From contig NZ_CP045997.1 in assembly GCF_010233585.1 (NCBI RefSeq), positions 5,938,654 through 6,002,653 on the forward strand: 64,000 bases of DNA, in the 5' to 3' direction. The notes under the pieces are model-generated. The model was not told the DNA's origin, searched no databases, and worked only from the letters and a program-made list of their open reading frames with translations. Position numbers and translations under genes: made by a program. The DNA comes from Spirosoma endbachense. Its GTDB lineage: Bacteria; Bacteroidota; Bacteroidia; Cytophagales; Spirosomataceae. Each line of letters begins with the position of its first letter. Within the stretch, counting starts at the first letter, position 1. Positions 41,422 through 50,941 of this stretch are shown here, in pieces.

Positions 41422-42711
41422 TTAATACGTGTGGGTTGTAATGTAAAGTCCATTGTTATAGGAACCACAGCTCGTACTCGCATCGGCTACCAGATGGATG
41501 TAGCCGGGCGTTGAATTCCACTGAACGATAGCACTGGTGGAATATTGATTGATAAAGGTACCCGAACTTGGTCCGTACGTATAAATGTGCCAGACCGTAT
41601 TCTGAATATTAGTGCCTACCAGGTTATACCCTTCCCAGGCCGTACAGTAGGGGCTTGTATTGCCAGTCATATAAAACGACGGCTGGCCCAGATAGGGAAT
41701 ATTGATCATCAGCAGTTTAGGCGGCGTTAACAGCGTTCCTCCGCAATTGGTCAGCGCCCGCACGTAGATGGCCGTATTACCCTGCAACTCGGCATTGCTA
41801 ATGTTAAAGGTAGTTGTTCCGCTTCGGCTAACCAGTAAATTGGCAGGTATCATGTTATCGCTACTATATACCTCCCACTGGAAACCGATGGCTCCGTTCC
41901 CGTAGCCGGCAATGGTAAAGTCGAGGCCATGATATTGATCATAACAAACATCCGGCGTTGAAATGTAGGTCGAATAGGTACATGGATGCGAATCGCAGGA
42001 ACAGGTAGCTATCGCCACCACTGTTCCCACAACGGCGCCAACGATACCACCGGCTCCTTCGGAGAATAAAGCCCCGATTCCCGCGAATAATTCAATAAAT
42101 TCGTTGTAGCAACTAGTCTGACTTTCAGTACAGTTCGAACTAGTCCGGGCTTTCGAATCCGTTGCCACCGGCTGTAGCCGCGCTTCATAAAAGGCTTTAG
42201 CCGCATACCGCAGAACCGCCTGGTGCTTTAAGAGAAACTCCCGATCATGCGGTGTCAGGGATTGATTGGCGTAGGTCTGCGCAATTCGCTGTTGATACCA
42301 GCTATCCAGACTCGCCTGATCGGCCCCTTTAGCCATAAATTCCGCCCTGTCCTGGGAGAATTGCTTTAGGGCTCCATGCAACGAGGCCGATATACGCTTG
42401 TTAGTTAGCGCTTTATCCCAGACGGCTATCACGCTTTTTTGGGGGGCAGCTTTCATACTATCCATAAGACTTTTACAGGCTGCTCGCTGGGCTTCCGGTA
42501 AAAGCGTGTACGGATCCAAATCAGCCAGGTGAAGGCGCAACTGATTGTACAAAAACGCAGCAGGCGCCGTGTAGTTTACAGAATCAGCCCCTGGGGGCGG
42601 CAGCGAGCTGGCAGTATCCAGCTGATTGACTTTTAATTCTTCTTTACAGGAAAGTGCAGCGACCAATCCTATGCAAAGGATGAGCGCCGTGCGGATGTTT
42701 AAGTTTTTCAT
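41422..42711 (-). CDS. Secreted Cys-rich lipoprotein with glycine-rich hydrophobic segment
   Basis: 429 residues with lipobox VAALSC (Cys about 22). Residues 40-200 are helical and charged. A hydrophobic Gly-rich stretch (FAGIGALFSEGAGGIVGAV, then VGTVVAIA) runs into CSCDSHPC near residue 240. The last 170 residues form Ig-like beta domains of the PKD/adhesin type (FQWEVYSSDN, VWHIYTYGPS). It is a single-gene unit. The hydrophobic Gly-rich segment resembles those of small bacteriocins and pore formers, but an adhesin is as likely. Function unknown. Confidence 0.6.
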   Translation of the reverse strand: MKNLNIRTALILCIGLVAALSCKEELKVNQLDTASSLPPPGADSVNYTAPAAFLYNQLRLHLADLDPYTLLPEAQRAACKSLMDSMKAAPQKSVIAVWDKALTNKRISASLHGALKQFSQDRAEFMAKGADQASLDSWYQQRIAQTYANQSLTPHDREFLLKHQAVLRYAAKAFYEARLQPVATDSKARTSSNCTESQTSCYNEFIELFAGIGALFSEGAGGIVGAVVGTVVAIATCSCDSHPCTYSTYISTPDVCYDQYHGLDFTIAGYGNGAIGFQWEVYSSDNMIPANLLVSRSGTTTFNISNAELQGNTAIYVRALTNCGGTLLTPPKLLMINIPYLGQPSFYMTGNTSPYCTAWEGYNLVGTNIQNTVWHIYTYGPSSGTFINQYSTSAIVQWNSTPGYIHLVADASTSCGSYNNGLYITTHTY

Positions 42712-43834
42712 GTTGTTACCGATTTAACTATTTGAAGATTAAATGTTAACGATGCGATATAAATTAATTTATTTCTAATTATAACTTTCGATGATATTAA
42801 ATATTAATTAAAATATTAGTGTGTATTAATGACATAATAAATATCCATTAACAATAAATCAGGATATTACTTAGTTAGTTGTACACCCCACTAATTTGTC
42901 ACCATAAATTATAGACTGAGCCTTTACTACACCTTCAGTTAAACTATCTTAGCTAATGAGTAAATATCTAGTTAGGCCTAGAGATTTTTAAGCGTTTTTC
43001 ATCATTTTTAAAAAGAATACCCGTATTTCTACCACTTTTCATCCGCCGATAAACCCTGCTTCAGCCTAGCTTTCTAAGCCTTAGGTGCTGCTTACCAAAT
43101 ACATAGCTATAAGTAGATCGCACTGTATTTACTGCAAATTTTACGTCAGTCAACGGGATATTCGCAGACGCTTCTTGTCTGCTCGCCCTATCGTAGGGGC
43201 CATTTACAACTCATCACTTATTCGGTATTTATTGCTGGTATTGCCTGTCAATCACCAGCCGGTAGCAACGGACTCACTTAGGCTAACTCAGCCTTAAAGT
43301 TGATCGTCAACGGCAATTGCACTTACAGCATGCTTGACTGTAAGGGGGATAGTTTGTCCTGGCCTACCGATTGAGTACGTTCTTCTCTCATTAACAGGAG
43401 ATGATCCGCTCTCGACAAATGGGATTCAGATCGATGTCCGAAACCAAATGCAATCATATATGCATGGCCTTTTAAATCGTGCAATTGCACTATCCCGGTA
43501 GTGCGTGGCGGGGTCGGCAAACCGAGAAAAAATATTGCTTTTCAAAATTCCCGAAAATGGCCACTGATAGTCAATCAATTAGCCTGAAAAGTTTGACAAA
43601 AAGGGCAAAATTTTCGTTCCAGATTTGGAACGGCTTTGACTGCTATTCAGCTGATAATACAACGATTAGTCAATAAAAAAGCCAAAAACGCAACTGATCG
43701 CGTTTTTGGCTTTTTTATAAAATTGCACCGCTGTTTATGCCTGGTTCGTTGTCCAAACAACCCTATTTTGGAGTCGATATCCTTTTTTTACGGCCCTTCA
43801 CCGAAGTGCCCGAAAGTAAGTGCAATTATCTCCT
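42712..43834. other. 1.1-kb intergenic region
   Basis: AT-rich to about 42,900, no convincing gene on either strand. It contains a small palindrome CGTTCCAGATTTGGAACG at about 43,615-43,632 and the terminator at 43,675-43,716. Short open frames present (for example 43,085-43,297) lack start context and family likeness. Confidence 0.45.
43675..43716 (-). terminator. Bidirectional terminator
   Basis: AAAAAAGCCAAAAACGC / GCGTTTTTGGCTTTTTT with loop AACTGATC. It is a strong stem with T runs on both strands and serves the minus-strand operon ending at 43835. Confidence 0.8.
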
Positions 43835-44059
43835 TTAGGGGTAGCGTGGAATATCCCAGCGGGTTTCGACAACCAGGGGCGTAAAGCCTAGTTGACTCAG
43901 AATTTTCTCCTGAATCCCCTTCGATAATCGGCCCTGGCGGAGCCGGTGGCGACACTGTCGCCGGTATGCTTTGCTGTAACCGGCCTTTAACCAGATCAGC
44001 AAAAAGCCTTCCTCATGGAGAATCCGGTCGATCGCTTTAGACGTGCTGAGCTTAGCCAT
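43835..44059 (-). CDS. Hypothetical small basic protein
   Basis: 74 residues (MAKLSTSKAIDRILHEEGFL ... VVETRWDIPRYP). Basic, possibly helix-turn-helix-like in RLRQGRLSKGIQEKILSQLG. It starts 3 bases after the XRE regulator and is cotranscribed with it. Confidence 0.5.
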   Translation of the reverse strand: MAKLSTSKAIDRILHEEGFLLIWLKAGYSKAYRRQCRHRLRQGRLSKGIQEKILSQLGFTPLVVETRWDIPRYP

Positions 44060-44062
44060 GGC

Positions 44063-44821
44063 TTAGGAGATAAAAGGGGTGCGCAAAGTCTCCCATTGCC
44101 GGTTTTCTTCCTGCCGCCGGGCCTGAATTATCACATCCAGGTAGTCGACATACACCTGGGTCATTTGGTTCAGGTAGAGAAAAGCGCGCGCGTAGAGTTT
44201 GGTGGGTTCAATCAGCTGCAGATCGATGAGCCGAAGAATCAACTCAAACAGACTCGCTTCGCTAATGCTCGCCTGCAAGGCCAGATACACCAATTGACGG
44301 CCGCTATAAGTCTTATCGAAGAGCACATGCTGCTGGGTTCGATGCGGAAACTGCTCCAGGGATGGACCTGCCAGCTGGACGGCAATCAGACTACCGCCGG
44401 GCGAATCCACGCCGGGCACATCCAGCTGGTCCAGCCGATAGCGACGAGCCAGTCGGGCCAGACAGAGCTCCACCTGCTGGACCAGTGCCTGGTTGGCAGC
44501 ATCCAGGTGAGCCAGGAGCCGTTGCTGGTCGGCCAGATGGGCTTCGAGTTGCTCAGCGCGCGCCGTCAGCTGGCTGATCGACTCGTCCTGATCGGTGGAT
44601 TCGCCCGGCGTGGATTCGTCCAGCAATGTCAGCCGGGAAACACCCAGTGCCTGGGCAATTCGCCCCAGCATGGCCAGGGGTAACTGTTCCCCCCGGTTCT
44701 CCAGCCGGTGGTACTGCGAGCGGTCGATGCCCAGTTGCTGAGCCAGATCGGTCTGGCTGATGCCTTTTTGCTGACGAATCGATTTGATTCGCAGGGAAAT
44801 GGGGTCGGTTTGGGTAGCCAT
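44063..44821 (-). CDS. XRE-family regulator with coiled-coil
   Basis: 252 residues. The N-terminal HTH_3 domain (IRQQKGISQTDLAQQLGIDR, YHRLENRGEQLPL) is followed by a coiled-coil (ISQLTARAEQLEAHLADQQR) and an uncharacterised C-terminal domain. It is divergent from the small gene and second recombinase at 45085-46745, so it may control that module. Confidence 0.75.
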   Translation of the reverse strand: MATQTDPISLRIKSIRQQKGISQTDLAQQLGIDRSQYHRLENRGEQLPLAMLGRIAQALGVSRLTLLDESTPGESTDQDESISQLTARAEQLEAHLADQQRLLAHLDAANQALVQQVELCLARLARRYRLDQLDVPGVDSPGGSLIAVQLAGPSLEQFPHRTQQHVLFDKTYSGRQLVYLALQASISEASLFELILRLIDLQLIEPTKLYARAFLYLNQMTQVYVDYLDVIIQARRQEENRQWETLRTPFIS

Positions 44822-45084
44822 GGCGGAATAAAAAGCTGATTACAAAGACAGTAGTACGTTTAATAAATTTAGATAGAGACGCTACTAGGTAGCTTACTAG
44901 TCAGAAGTAACTCGGTTTCTTGTCAAAAGTAAAGGCGCTACGATGACTGAATACGATCAATAGGAGCAGTGGTGATTTCACTACACCTGTGGCAAATTAA
45001 GCACATTTGTGTTTTATTCTGTACTTTTAGCCCCAGAATGATTCAATCGTAGTGTTCCTCAACCAACGTATTAGCCATCCTACT

Positions 45085-45339
45085 ATGCTTAGCTCTGCTC
45101 CCGCTACTCCCTTGGAAGCCGCCCTGTCTCCTCCTTTGCAACGGCTGATCGACCGGTTTGAAACCCAGACCACCCTTTGCTTTAAACCCAGCCGACGCTT
45201 CTATCAGCGAACGGGCATCAACCGGCTTCGCTTCGCCCAGTTTTTGCGCGGTCAGAAACATCCCGATTCCCGGGAGATCAAAACCCTCATTCATTTTTTT
45301 AATCAGTTCTTCCCCGTCAAAGCCGAGGATTTATTGTAG
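45085..45339 (+). CDS. Small HTH-like protein upstream of recombinase
   Basis: 84 residues from the ATG at 45085. The C-terminal half (FYQRTGINRLRFAQFLRGQK, EIKTLIHFFNQFF) reads like an XRE-type helix-turn-helix. It precedes the tyrosine recombinase by 20 bases, a place often held by excisionase or regulator genes. Confidence 0.5.
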   Translation: MLSSAPATPLEAALSPPLQRLIDRFETQTTLCFKPSRRFYQRTGINRLRFAQFLRGQKHPDSREIKTLIHFFNQFFPVKAEDLL

Positions 45340-45359
45340 TCATAAACCTTCTACACCGG

Positions 45360-46745
45360 ATGCAAGCTATGGACAGACACACCCGAGCCCAGCGAAAAGA
45401 ATGGCTCATCAAACAGGGCACTGGCTTTCGCCAAGTCACCTGCCACATTACCGGCTATGGCCGAAAAGGAAAGTACGGGGAAAAACAGCGGTCGGGAGAC
45501 CCGGCCCGGCCCGTAACCATTTACATCCGAGTTGGCTTCAATGGCATGCGATCCGAGGCCCGCTCGACCGGTATCGTGGTGGCCAATAAAGCCGATTTCG
45601 ATACTCAAAGCCTGGTCATTGCCGGGGATCCGGTGAACACCGCTCGACTGGCCGCCCTCAAAAACGAAATCGTAAAGGTGTTTAACGAGCGGTTGCTGAT
45701 GGGCAAATCCCTGAATCCACGATTCATTCTGGATATTGCGCTGGGTCTGGCCACTCACCAGGACGAAGAATACTACCTCATGGGTCGAACCAGTAGCGGG
45801 CTGCCTGTTCTGAGCCTCCACAAACCCAAACCCAAAATCCCGACCATCCTGGGGGCCATTACCGACTACAACCGGATCAAAGCCAAGCTGGAAGGCAACG
45901 GGCTGGGCGTGCTAAGTCGCAAACGCTACGAGCAGTACGGCCGCATATTGACCCAATTCGTGACCGAAACCTATGGTAAGAATGCCCTACTGGAGGCGTT
46001 GACGCCAGCCGTCGAGTATGATTTGTTCGCTTACCTGAAGGGCACCAAAAAGTATGTTCACAACTACGCGGTAAAGATTATTCAGTTTTTCAAATCGATG
46101 CTGACCTATGCCCACGCCCACCGCTGGGTGGATCGCAATGTACTGGCCGCCCTTCGGCTTAGCCGCCATCATAAAGAAGTCAAAACGCTCACCATGGCCG
46201 ATCTGGAAAAGCTGGCCAGTCGTGATTTTGTGGAAGTGACCTTAAACCAGGTCCGGGACGTGTTTTTGTTTTGCTGTTACACGGGCCTGGCCTATACGGA
46301 TGTGGAAAGTCTGGCCGCTGAGCATATTGTTCGCATTGATGAGATTGACTGCATTTTGAAAGATCGGAATAAATCGGGGGTTCAGTCCTTTGTGCCCCTG
46401 TTTCCCGAAGCGATTGCCCTGTTAAACCGCTACAAAGACCACCGGGTTTGCCGGTTAAAAGGGGTCCTCTTACCGGTCATCTCCAACACTAAAATGAATA
46501 GTGCGCTCAAGATCATTGGTAACATCGTCGGCATCCAGGAGACGTTGCACACCCACCTGGCCCGCAAGACCTTTACCATGTTTGCCGAAGAGCGGGGCTT
46601 TGGTCTGGATCAAATGGCGACCATGCTAGGCCACACGCGAACGACCATGACCGAGCAGCACTATTACAAGCGCCGGCGGGAGCCGGTCCTGAAAGTCTTT
46701 AAGGCGATCTATCCATCCGGCGAGCTGAAGCGCCTGGCCAGCTGA
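45360..46745 (+). CDS. Tyrosine recombinase, Bacteroidota transposon type
   Basis: 461 residues: an arm-binding-like N-terminus, a SAM-like core-binding domain (about 175-270) and a catalytic domain with CYTGLAYTDVESL, THLARKTF (His-x-x-Arg), MLGHTRTTMTEQHYY (His and Tyr). The first catalytic Arg of the canonical set is replaced at Gly-Leu-Ala, as reported for CTnDOT-type integrases. It is unrelated in detail to the ssrA integrase at 62216, so it may mark a nested element; no att pair for it was found. Confidence 0.82.
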   Translation: MQAMDRHTRAQRKEWLIKQGTGFRQVTCHITGYGRKGKYGEKQRSGDPARPVTIYIRVGFNGMRSEARSTGIVVANKADFDTQSLVIAGDPVNTARLAALKNEIVKVFNERLLMGKSLNPRFILDIALGLATHQDEEYYLMGRTSSGLPVLSLHKPKPKIPTILGAITDYNRIKAKLEGNGLGVLSRKRYEQYGRILTQFVTETYGKNALLEALTPAVEYDLFAYLKGTKKYVHNYAVKIIQFFKSMLTYAHAHRWVDRNVLAALRLSRHHKEVKTLTMADLEKLASRDFVEVTLNQVRDVFLFCCYTGLAYTDVESLAAEHIVRIDEIDCILKDRNKSGVQSFVPLFPEAIALLNRYKDHRVCRLKGVLLPVISNTKMNSALKIIGNIVGIQETLHTHLARKTFTMFAEERGFGLDQMATMLGHTRTTMTEQHYYKRRREPVLKVFKAIYPSGELKRLAS

Positions 46746-46816
46746 TCAGCCGCTGCCAGCCAAGATCCGATCCATCGCCCCAAGTCCGCTTTTGTTTTTT
46801 TTACCTACCGTAGCCC

Positions 46817-47299
46817 ATGATCGAAAATTCTCCCTCGGCCAAAGTCCAGTTGCTGGACTTTACCGGTTACCACCGCTATCTGATGGCCGGTGCAGGTCAG
46901 CTAATCGCCAAGGACCTGCCGCTAACCGCCAATTATCAAGTCCTGCAAACGGACTGTATCCTGCTTCGTTTTTCCGGTACTCAAATGATGCCGACGATTC
47001 CTGCTGACACCATCGTTGAAGGGGAGGTGGTGAACCTCCATAGCCTGGACACCTTACCTACGGGCCTCTACGTAGCGCTGCTGGAACAAGAGGGTCATCA
47101 GCGAATCGACGGGTTTATTTACGGCCGCTTAAAGGAGAAACCGGGTCTGGACTCCCTGACGCTGTGGCCCGAGAATCCCCGGTTTGCCAAACAGCTCGTC
47201 CCCCTGCGTCATCTGGCCTTCCTCTTTAGGATTCGTGCCTACCGATTAAGTAAGACAGTCCTAAAGGCTACTTGCGAATCGTCTGCTTCCACTCTATAA
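46817..47299 (+). CDS. S24-like protein lacking the catalytic serine
   Basis: 160 residues. ILLRFSGTQMMPTI (residues 48-61) aligns with the LexA/UmuD active-site text but has Gln56 where the Ser should be, and no clear Lys partner follows. No HTH is evident. It may be a non-cleaving regulator or partner of the recombinase 71 bases upstream. Confidence 0.5.
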   Translation: MIENSPSAKVQLLDFTGYHRYLMAGAGQLIAKDLPLTANYQVLQTDCILLRFSGTQMMPTIPADTIVEGEVVNLHSLDTLPTGLYVALLEQEGHQRIDGFIYGRLKEKPGLDSLTLWPENPRFAKQLVPLRHLAFLFRIRAYRLSKTVLKATCESSASTL

Positions 47300-47987
47300 C
47301 GCGAAGGCTGGATTGGGCGAATTGGAACGGTTTCTATGGATTCGCTTGCAAGCCCTACCCAGCAGGGAATTAATAAGTAGCCTCGCCAACTGCTGTAAAA
47401 CACAGATACACCTGGTTCTTGTATCGCTTTTGCTTAGGGCCAGCAGTGGATCTATGGCAACTATTTTTACCATTTATGTCATATTTATTTACTATACACC
47501 AACTATATAGTGATTTTATATCAAATAAATTTGGGATAAGAATTGCTTTCGCGCAGTAATTAGGACTTTAGATGGCCGATTCGGATAGCTAGGTCGAATA
47601 CCGAATAGGCATGAACCAGACGTTAATCTTGTTTGGTCAGGTCTTCAAAAAAATGAATATGGTGCCCTATTAAACAGACTGGATGAATATCGTACAGGCC
47701 ACACGTAAACCAAGTATGGCCTGTACGATCACAGATGTTATTCACTACCCTCCGTTAACAGGCGGCACTAGCCGGCTTTATTCCACGTAAAAAGTAAGGG
47801 TATGGAGACTACAGATTTATCCTACCCGCTCTGCAATCGATCGACAAAAAAGCCCGGACCTACTGATCCGGGCTTTCCGCTTCTATCCACACCATATAGA
47901 ATATGATTCAGATAAAGAAAGTCTTTTTGAGGCTCTAATCAAAATTTGGCAGCCTGAAAAGACGCTAACTTCCACTACTTTTACTCT
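47300..47987. other. Gap with a terminator-like stem at 47849-47876
   Basis: AAAGCCCGGA / TCCGGGCTTT around CCTACTGA at 47849-47876. No gene is supported; 47,450-47,540 is AT-rich. Confidence 0.5.
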
Positions 47988-48224
47988 ATGGAACTAACGC
48001 ATGACCTGTTACTAAACCTGGGCTTCGTTAAATCGCCTGGAGAGAATAACCGCTATCGCTATAAAAGCGTAGTAGGCCATCTGATGGAAGAGTCTGGTCT
48101 GTTCTACTTTCGTGGCTTTGATCCCAAACGAGGTTCGTTGGCGGAGCTTTCTTATCTGCTTCGAATGGTCGACTACCGACAACAGTTCTATTTAGCGCCA
48201 TTGTCGGTAGTCAGTCAAAATTAA
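47988..48224 (+). CDS. Hypothetical small protein with its own terminator
   Basis: 78 residues (MELTHDLLLNLGFVKSPGEN ... QFYLAPLSVVSQN). Both the preceding and following stems are of the same AGCCCGG type. No recognised domain. Confidence 0.5.
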   Translation: MELTHDLLLNLGFVKSPGENNRYRYKSVVGHLMEESGLFYFRGFDPKRGSLAELSYLLRMVDYRQQFYLAPLSVVSQN

Positions 48225-48258
48225 AAAAGCCCAGACCAACTGATCCGGGCTTTTCTCT
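48225..48258 (+). terminator. Terminator after the 78-residue gene
   Basis: AAAAGCCCAGA / TCCGGGCTTTT with one mismatch, followed by a pyrimidine/T-rich tail, directly after the stop codon. Confidence 0.75.
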
Positions 48259-48362
48259 TTTATTCAAATCATTTTTGGGGTGCTTTGTCAAATAAGTAAC
48301 GATCAAATGCCTTCCCGTCTGGGTAGTAGCGGACGAAAACAACATCCATTTTGACTACAGGG

Positions 48363-50444
48363 TTACTGCTTGACAAGCTTTAATTGAGTTAGCCCAGTTT
48401 CTGTTAGGATACTCAGCAGATACAATCCGGTAGCCTGTTGACTTAAATCAAGCGGTTCTTCTTGTAATTTATTTAGTTTAAGCTGCTTTTGGACGATCGT
48501 TCTTCCCCTCATATCACGAATCAAAACTTGAACCGGTATGGGCTGGATGCGCTGATTGGTTAATCGGATGACAAATGAGCCGGAGCTTGGATTAGGAGAA
48601 ACCGTTATCGCGATATCGTTTCCAAAATCCTGCTCTTCCAGGGCAGTAATCAAATTTAATGTAAAGGGTAAGGACGTTGCCGAACAACTATCACGATTCA
48701 TGGCCCGAACGGTATAACTACCGCCCTGTGAAGCTGTATAGGTTGCTTGTGTAGCACCGGCAATTGGGTTATTATTCACTAACCATTGCAGGGAAAAATC
48801 AGCGGAAACCGATGTTTGTAAGACGACAGAACTGCCCGCATTAAGGGCAGAATTACTGGCCGCAATGGTAGGCGTCGGGGGAGCATCAATTTTTGTGACA
48901 GCAATACCAGCGGAGGTAATTTTGCAGCTTTTGCTATCGGTCACCTCAACGGTGTATGTCCCTGCTGCCGTTACACTTAACGTATTGCTGGTTGTGCCAA
49001 CATTTACGGAGTTTTGTTTCCATTGATAGGTATAAGGGGCTACTCCTCCCGACACACCAGCCGTTAGGGTCGTGCTGGATCCCGAACAAAACCTGGTTTT
49101 CCCGGTAACGCCGATTTGCATACAGGGTGCTAACTCTGGGGCGAGTTTAACGACCCAGCCATCGGTCCCGCCGTGCTGTCCACTCACCTCATCATCCTTC
49201 GAGGTGGTATAACCTGCTACAATAAAGCCACCGTCCGGCGCCGTTGCTACGGCTTGCCCGATATCGCTGGCCGTCCCGCCTAAACAGCGCTGCCACTGAA
49301 TGGCCCCTACTGTATCGAGCTTGACAACCCATAGATCCGGTATGATAAAGCTGCCATGCCGGGTTGCTTTGACATCGCCATCGTCCGAGGCCGTAAATCC
49401 TGTAACGATATAGCCCGTCTTGGCTACCGTCTGCACGGAATACAATATTTCACGGCTGCTGCCACCGAGTGCCCGTTGCCATTTAAGATTGCCCGCTGAA
49501 TCTAACTTAACGACCCAGCCGTCCTCCCCTACGCCATGCTGACCTTTGACATCCCCATCTTTTGACTCTGTATAGCCTGCCACAATAATCCCCTTGTCAG
49601 CGGTTACAGCTACCGAGTGAGCAGCGTCAATGCCGCTGCCACCGAGTGTCCGTTGCCATTTAATGGCACCTGTTTCATCCAATTTAACAACCCAGGCGTC
49701 TGACGAGCCGTGTGCACCAGTTACATTTCCATCATTGGATGAGGTAGTGCCAGCTACGATATATCCTTTATCGGGAGTTGCCTGAACTGAATAGCCGAAT
49801 TCGTCATTGCTTCCTCCCAAGGCTCGTTGCCACTCCATTACCCCTTTATCATTCAGTTTGACAACCCAGATATCAAAATTAACCTGAGTGCCGTGTAAGC
49901 CACTGACGTCGCCATCGTTGTAATTCGCAGTGCCCACCAGGATGTAGCCACCACCCGGTGTAAGCGCGATTGATGTAGACGCTTCCCCACCTAAACCGCC
50001 CAAACAGCGTTGCCACTGGATCGCGCCATTTTTATCCAATTTTACGACCCAGCTGTCGGAATTACCGCCATGCAGGCCGACGACATCTCCATCATTCGAT
50101 GCTGTGCTACCCAGCAGGACAAACCCTTCATCGGGTGTTGTCAGGATTGAGCCAAGCGACTCTTCCCGGCTCCCTCCCAGGCATTTCTGCCATTGGATGG
50201 CACCATTTTTATCCAGTTTAGTAATCCACAGATCGCTGCGTCCGTGAAAACCACTCACATCGCCATCATTGGAGTTGGTTTCGCTGGCCACAATAAAGCC
50301 CCCATCTGTTGTAGGCTGAATGGCTTCAGCATTATCGCTGTTACTGCCGCCCAGGCAACGCTGCCATTGAGTAAGGGGAGCCTGCGCGTGCAGGAAATAA
50401 TAAGTGGAACAATAGAAAAATAGCAGGTAGAGTAACCGGCGCAT
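48363..50444 (-). CDS. Secreted repeat protein with PKD-like domains and T9SS sorting domain
   Basis: 693 residues with a signal peptide (1-20). There are about seven copies of a roughly 55-residue beta unit (WQRCLGGSNSDNAEAIQPTT, DGGFIVASETNSNDGD, WVVKLDKNGA), likely a propeller or solenoid. Two Ig-like domains follow (SVTAAGTYTVEVTDSKSC) and a type A T9SS C-terminal domain (VSPNPSSGSFVIRL ... GLYLLSI). It should be displayed or released at the cell surface. Ligand unknown. Confidence 0.8.
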   Translation of the reverse strand: MRRLLYLLFFYCSTYYFLHAQAPLTQWQRCLGGSNSDNAEAIQPTTDGGFIVASETNSNDGDVSGFHGRSDLWITKLDKNGAIQWQKCLGGSREESLGSILTTPDEGFVLLGSTASNDGDVVGLHGGNSDSWVVKLDKNGAIQWQRCLGGLGGEASTSIALTPGGGYILVGTANYNDGDVSGLHGTQVNFDIWVVKLNDKGVMEWQRALGGSNDEFGYSVQATPDKGYIVAGTTSSNDGNVTGAHGSSDAWVVKLDETGAIKWQRTLGGSGIDAAHSVAVTADKGIIVAGYTESKDGDVKGQHGVGEDGWVVKLDSAGNLKWQRALGGSSREILYSVQTVAKTGYIVTGFTASDDGDVKATRHGSFIIPDLWVVKLDTVGAIQWQRCLGGTASDIGQAVATAPDGGFIVAGYTTSKDDEVSGQHGGTDGWVVKLAPELAPCMQIGVTGKTRFCSGSSTTLTAGVSGGVAPYTYQWKQNSVNVGTTSNTLSVTAAGTYTVEVTDSKSCKITSAGIAVTKIDAPPTPTIAASNSALNAGSSVVLQTSVSADFSLQWLVNNNPIAGATQATYTASQGGSYTVRAMNRDSCSATSLPFTLNLITALEEQDFGNDIAITVSPNPSSGSFVIRLTNQRIQPIPVQVLIRDMRGRTIVQKQLKLNKLQEEPLDLSQQATGLYLLSILTETGLTQLKLVKQ

Positions 50445-50941
50445 AGAGAAGATAAGTTAGTGTGGAAAGTACTGATCGAACCTGATAGCCAGTTGGCAAT
50501 CGCTCAAGTCCTGATGGCAGAAAGTTAGGAAAAAAAGACGAATCCTTACTACATGTATATATAATCCATGTTATGTAGGCTTTGAGTTTGCATTCCGGGT
50601 TGCGGCTGACAAGCAATGCATCACAGGGATCAGGCTTTTAGTTCGTTCGGTAGGTTGACAAGCCAACCGCCCCGACAAAAAAATTGCGGATTCTGTTACC
50701 TAGGCTGGTTCAAAATGCATAAAGGCAAAGCAACGTCTTGGTGCATCGTTAGTCTTCTATAGTTTTAAAGTACTTATTGACTGGTCGCCGAGACTAATAA
50801 TTTCGAGTGAAGGCATAACAAGTTATTAGTGTGGTTTTATCCCTTAGGGAAATGTTAAAGAATTTAATTAGTCAACCTCTGCGTCCGTTGGCTGTAGAAA
50901 ATCAGATTTCACAACTTTCATTATCAATAATCCATACCAAA
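50445..50941. other. Intergenic region before the RCC1 lipoprotein
   Basis: No gene supported. A TTGAC / TAATTTCG pair near 50,780-50,807 could be the promoter of the rightward gene; the fit to TAnnTTTG has one mismatch. Confidence 0.35.

Noticed and set aside
43085..43297. 70-codon open frame
   Set aside because: No ribosome-binding context, no family likeness and low-complexity codon use; treated as intergenic.
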